Of a stretch of 64,000 nucleotides of DNA, positions 61,375 to 64,000 are shown one piece after another (the stretch's first letter is position 1; each line of letters opens with the position of its first letter). The stretch spans positions 5,022,001 through 5,086,000 of the forward strand of contig OZ252150.1 of NCBI GenBank assembly GCA_965248775.1, given 5' to 3'. The position numbers were made by a program, and so were the translations under genes. The stretch comes from JBHHUI01 sp965248775 (GTDB lineage Bacteria; Chloroflexota; Anaerolineae; Anaerolineales; JBHHUI01). The notes beneath the pieces were generated by a model. It was given only the letters and a program-made list of their open reading frames with translations, was not told where the DNA came from and did not search any database.

Positions 61375-62819
61375 CAATACCTTCGCCAATTAGGGCGAAT
61401 AAATGGGCACAGGAACAGGGTGAATACTTCCCAGCGAGGCGATATTACTAAAGAGCTGCTCCAATAAAATGGGTTCAGGTTTTTGCGGAAGCATTTTAAT
61501 CGTCTCTTCGAAGTAACGAGCGGCGCGATAGTACGCTTTCAGGTCCAGGACGCTGCCGTGCGGGTTGGTTTGCCGAAACTCACGTAATAGGACGTGCGCG
61601 ACGTTGACCATGAACAGTGACAGGTTGAGGGCATTGGTGAGTGGGGTCTGCTTGACATTCATGCAGTCTTCCAAACCCCAGTGTTGTTTAGCGTCTCTGA
61701 AGTTGAATTCGATTTGAAATCTCAGGCTGTAAAAGTCGATGAGTTTGTCAGCCGCGAGTGCGAGGTCGCTACTGAATAGATTAACGCTGGCAAAGGTGCC
61801 GGTCTTGAGATTGGTTTTGGTGAGGATGACTAAGTTGAGCGGTTGGGCGAAATCACGATGCAGCAGTTCCGCTTGATAGATACACGTCTCGAGCGCGCCG
61901 TCGCGGGTCGTGTCCACCAGAAATTGCTCTGGGAGATTGCGATAGTCCACCCGGTCCCCGTATTTGCGCGGTCGTCCGCGCCCGCTGTTCGGGCCGTCAT
62001 ACGGGAAGTACAGGGCTGCATGGTGGCGCAACTTGGAGACGAGATGCAGGCCGCACTGGCACCCCATTTGGAGCGCATTGTTGTTACCAAAGTGGCCATC
62101 CAGCGCCAGATAGGTAATCGAGAGCGTGCCTGCGCTCAATGCCAGCTGTTTTTGCACCATGGTCCTGATGCGTTGCAACTCGGGCGTGAAGGTCACCTGG
62201 GTTTTGTCCCGGTTTTTGCTCCCCTTCGGGCGTCCGCGCTTGACCGGCACCGTCGCCACTTTCTTGCCAGTGCGCGCTTTTCGCTTGCGGGTGCGAGCAC
62301 GCGCGGCCGCTTTCTCAGCCTCTGTACGCACCACCTGCTCGACCCGGACGGGGTGCGAACGGCGCGCTTGGACGTCAACCAGAGACAGGGCAAAGATGGC
62401 AATGCTCGGCACTGGCCGACCCACCAAACTGGAGAAGAAGCGGTCCAGCCCATGAGTGTGCTTACCCGCTTTCGTGATCACGCTTTCATCACCCACCAGA
62501 ATGTACTCGCTGCCAGGCCGCTCCAGGTGCGCCCAGTCCATCCGTTCCGCAAACAACCGTTGTACCGTCCGGTAACTTCCGCCCTTGCTGGTCCAACGCG
62601 AGAGGCCCAACATTGTTACCCGTCCCGTCATGGCCAACATGCCGATCATCACCCGGCTCAGCCGGCGCAGATTGGTGTTCGTCAGTGTGGGAGTGCAGCA
62701 TCGTAAAAGTGCTAGAATGTCCACCACGGGCGTCCTGTAGCTTTTGAGTTGATGTCGTTGCAGACCGCAACTCTACTACACGAAGCCCTTTCATTTACTC
62801 ATTTTTGGCGAAGGTATTG
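61375..62819 (-). mobile_element. IS4-like element with TATTAA target duplication
   Basis: Terminal inverted repeat CAATACCTTCGCCAA (61375) and its complement ending at 62819. A 6-bp direct target duplication TATTAA flanks it (61369-61374 and 62820-62825). Length is 1445 bp with one transposase on the minus strand that appears complete. It lies between the channel terminator and the M24 peptidase. Confidence 0.92.
61390..62727 (-). CDS. IS4-like DDE transposase
   Basis: 445 residues. First catalytic Asp in 'YILVGDESVITKAGKHTHGL', second in 'ITYLALDGHFGNNNAL', and the IS4-type Y-x2-R-x3-E-x6-K motif in 'YSLRFQIEFNFRDAKQHWGL'. A Lys/Arg-rich middle ('RTRKRKARTGKKVATVPVKR') may bind DNA. 'DWAHLERPGSEYI' looks about ten residues shorter than usual between the N-terminal region and the first Asp, possibly an in-frame loss. 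No palindromic insert is seen, so it could be active. Confidence 0.88.
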   Translation of the reverse strand: MVDILALLRCCTPTLTNTNLRRLSRVMIGMLAMTGRVTMLGLSRWTSKGGSYRTVQRLFAERMDWAHLERPGSEYILVGDESVITKAGKHTHGLDRFFSSLVGRPVPSIAIFALSLVDVQARRSHPVRVEQVVRTEAEKAAARARTRKRKARTGKKVATVPVKRGRPKGSKNRDKTQVTFTPELQRIRTMVQKQLALSAGTLSITYLALDGHFGNNNALQMGCQCGLHLVSKLRHHAALYFPYDGPNSGRGRPRKYGDRVDYRNLPEQFLVDTTRDGALETCIYQAELLHRDFAQPLNLVILTKTNLKTGTFASVNLFSSDLALAADKLIDFYSLRFQIEFNFRDAKQHWGLEDCMNVKQTPLTNALNLSLFMVNVAHVLLREFRQTNPHGSVLDLKAYYRAARYFEETIKMLPQKPEPILLEQLFSNIASLGSIHPVPVPIYSP

Positions 62820-62862
62820 TATTAATTGTTCGATTTTTAATCGCCTTGGATAAAAATTGAGT

Positions 62863-64000
62863 CTACCCAGGCAGCGTAAGACTCTGAAGATCACGTGGAT
62901 AATATGTCATCATTTCGATTCCATCCTCGCTGACAGCAACGGTATCGGAATGGCGAAAGCCGCCTAGGTGTGCTGCATAAAGGCCGGGTTCGACGGTAAA
63001 GACCATCCCAGGCTTGATCTCCGTATCGTCCCCAATGTCGAGGAACGGCCCTTCGTGATAACGCAGCCCAATGGCATGACCGACATGATGTTTCCAATAG
63101 GGCATCAAATCATTATCTTCGTAGTATTTGCGTACGGCACGATCGACAATACTACAAAGTGCGCCAGGGCGAATCGACTGCAGCGCGGTGTCTTGGAGCG
63201 CGACCATGTGGTCGAACATACGCTTGTGCTCATCGCCAACCGGAGAAATGATCATCGTGCGCTCAAGCTCGGAATAATAACCCCACATTGGAGCGGAAGC
63301 CCCCGTAACTAGCACATCCCCCGCCATGAACGTGATGTTGTTCGCGAGTGCATGTGGGATGGAGGCATTGCGCCCGATCTGGCCACGATACACGGCAATC
63401 GCTCCCGAGAAGTATTCGCTGTACGCACGGTAAAGCGGTCCGATTGCGTCGAGCATATGCCTTGTGGCCTCCGAGCCGGCACGGTCGCTTACCTCGGTCT
63501 CGGTCGCACCCACGACGGTGTAACGCTGGAGCAGCGTGTGAGCCAGATGCCCCCATTTGCAGCTCTCGCGCAGCAATGCTAGCTCGGCTTCGCTCTTTAT
63601 CATCATCTCGTCTTCGACGAACGCGGAAACGGACAGCACTTCCGCTCCGGTTAACTCACTCAAGCGTGGCCCGCGATAGCCAAACACCCAGGTATAGCCA
63701 TTGTGGTCGATCCCGATGCGATTTTTAATGCCCATTTCCGCGAGCATTGTTGCCAATAGTTGCATGGGATGTTGCTCGTGTGGATATTCCACATAGTGAT
63801 CCACACGCTCGATCATCCCGTTCGCTTGCGCGTGTTCCAGTTCAAGGCGCGGCACAAATAAGGCGCGCTCCCCGGCAGCATTCATGACAAAAGCCATCGG
63901 CCGTTCCGTAGGAATAAAGCCGAAGCCACTCAGATACAAAACATAGTGATGGTTGAAGAGCACGACTCCTTTTAAATCTTTAGACTTGATGTGATCCAGC
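62863..64000 (-). CDS. M24-family metallopeptidase (Xaa-Pro aminopeptidase-like), 5' end outside the window
   Basis: At least 378 residues; the frame continues upstream beyond 64000 ('LDHIKSKDLKGVVLFNHHYV'). Creatinase-like N-domain, then the pita-bread catalytic domain: 'MAGDVLVTGASAPMWGYYSE' / 'LERTMIISP', 'HHVGHAIGLRYHEGPFLDIG' (metal His), 'GMVFTVEPGLY' (metal Glu), 'GGFRHSDTVAVSEDG'. Usual ligands are DxG..SDxTRT and a final ED; here they read TGAS..SELERT and SD. This is a known sort of variation in part of the family, but catalysis is less certain. The IS4-like element lies 43 bp beyond its stop. Confidence 0.88.
   Translation of the reverse strand, partial: LDHIKSKDLKGVVLFNHHYVLYLSGFGFIPTERPMAFVMNAAGERALFVPRLELEHAQANGMIERVDHYVEYPHEQHPMQLLATMLAEMGIKNRIGIDHNGYTWVFGYRGPRLSELTGAEVLSVSAFVEDEMMIKSEAELALLRESCKWGHLAHTLLQRYTVVGATETEVSDRAGSEATRHMLDAIGPLYRAYSEYFSGAIAVYRGQIGRNASIPHALANNITFMAGDVLVTGASAPMWGYYSELERTMIISPVGDEHKRMFDHMVALQDTALQSIRPGALCSIVDRAVRKYYEDNDLMPYWKHHVGHAIGLRYHEGPFLDIGDDTEIKPGMVFTVEPGLYAAHLGGFRHSDTVAVSEDGIEMMTYYPRDLQSLTLPG

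Overview
The window looks like chromosomal DNA of a Chloroflexota-type bacterium, probably Anaerolineae or Caldilineae. This is inferred from Thr/Pro-rich 'TPT' linkers in exported proteins, LysM lipoproteins, a UbiA/UbiE pair beside nucleoside-salvage genes, two-component and STAND-like regulators, and GC-rich host genes. No rRNA, tRNA or CRISPR array was found.

Layout. 1-9.3 kb: end of a sensor kinase, its NarL-type regulator, an IS701/IS4-like element, cheW, and a large chemoreceptor gene split by an IS1182 element that itself carries an IS3 element. 9.5-21.7 kb: a lipoate/octanoate ligase-family gene facing a same-strand block of two LysM/M23 lipoproteins, a 1737-residue NTPase-TPR protein, an FHA membrane protein and a lipoprotein. 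21.8-27.9 kb: a double-VOC protein, an MtnA-like isomerase, two purine nucleoside phosphorylase-family proteins, a UbiA prenyltransferase, UbiE and another methyltransferase. 28-37.7 kb: a zone rich in broken genes (LuxR/NB-ARC regulator, S9 peptidase, GNAT, M32 carboxypeptidase) mixed with intact hsp20, rhomboid and a hydrolase lipoprotein. 37.8-48.6 kb: a class A penicillin-binding protein, a DtxR-type repressor, and two fused, partly deleted copies of an iron ABC transporter operon with a broken IS between them. 48.5-56 kb: a histidine kinase with a C-terminal membrane segment, two receiver-GAF proteins, and a large surface protein with a small upstream gene. 56.4-64 kb: a membrane glycosyltransferase-like protein, a LysM protein with an in-frame stop, an MscS-related channel, an IS4-like element and an M24 peptidase running off the end.

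The most unusual signal is a family of 24-29 bp insertions found only inside three IS transposase genes (1172-1197, 1795-1823, 6169-6194, 6426-6449 and 45093-45666). Removing each one restores the ancestral transposase reading frame. Nearly all have the pairing order X-Y-X'-Y', the topology of a pseudoknot rather than a simple hairpin. Identical cores occur in unrelated IS elements and in both orientations. Related copies differ by compensatory base-pair changes. Three copies carry a second element at the same central position. I do not recognise this as a described element.

Several genes carry in-frame stops or single-base losses in homopolymer runs. These could be real decay or assembly error, and are marked as broken with the exact lesion.
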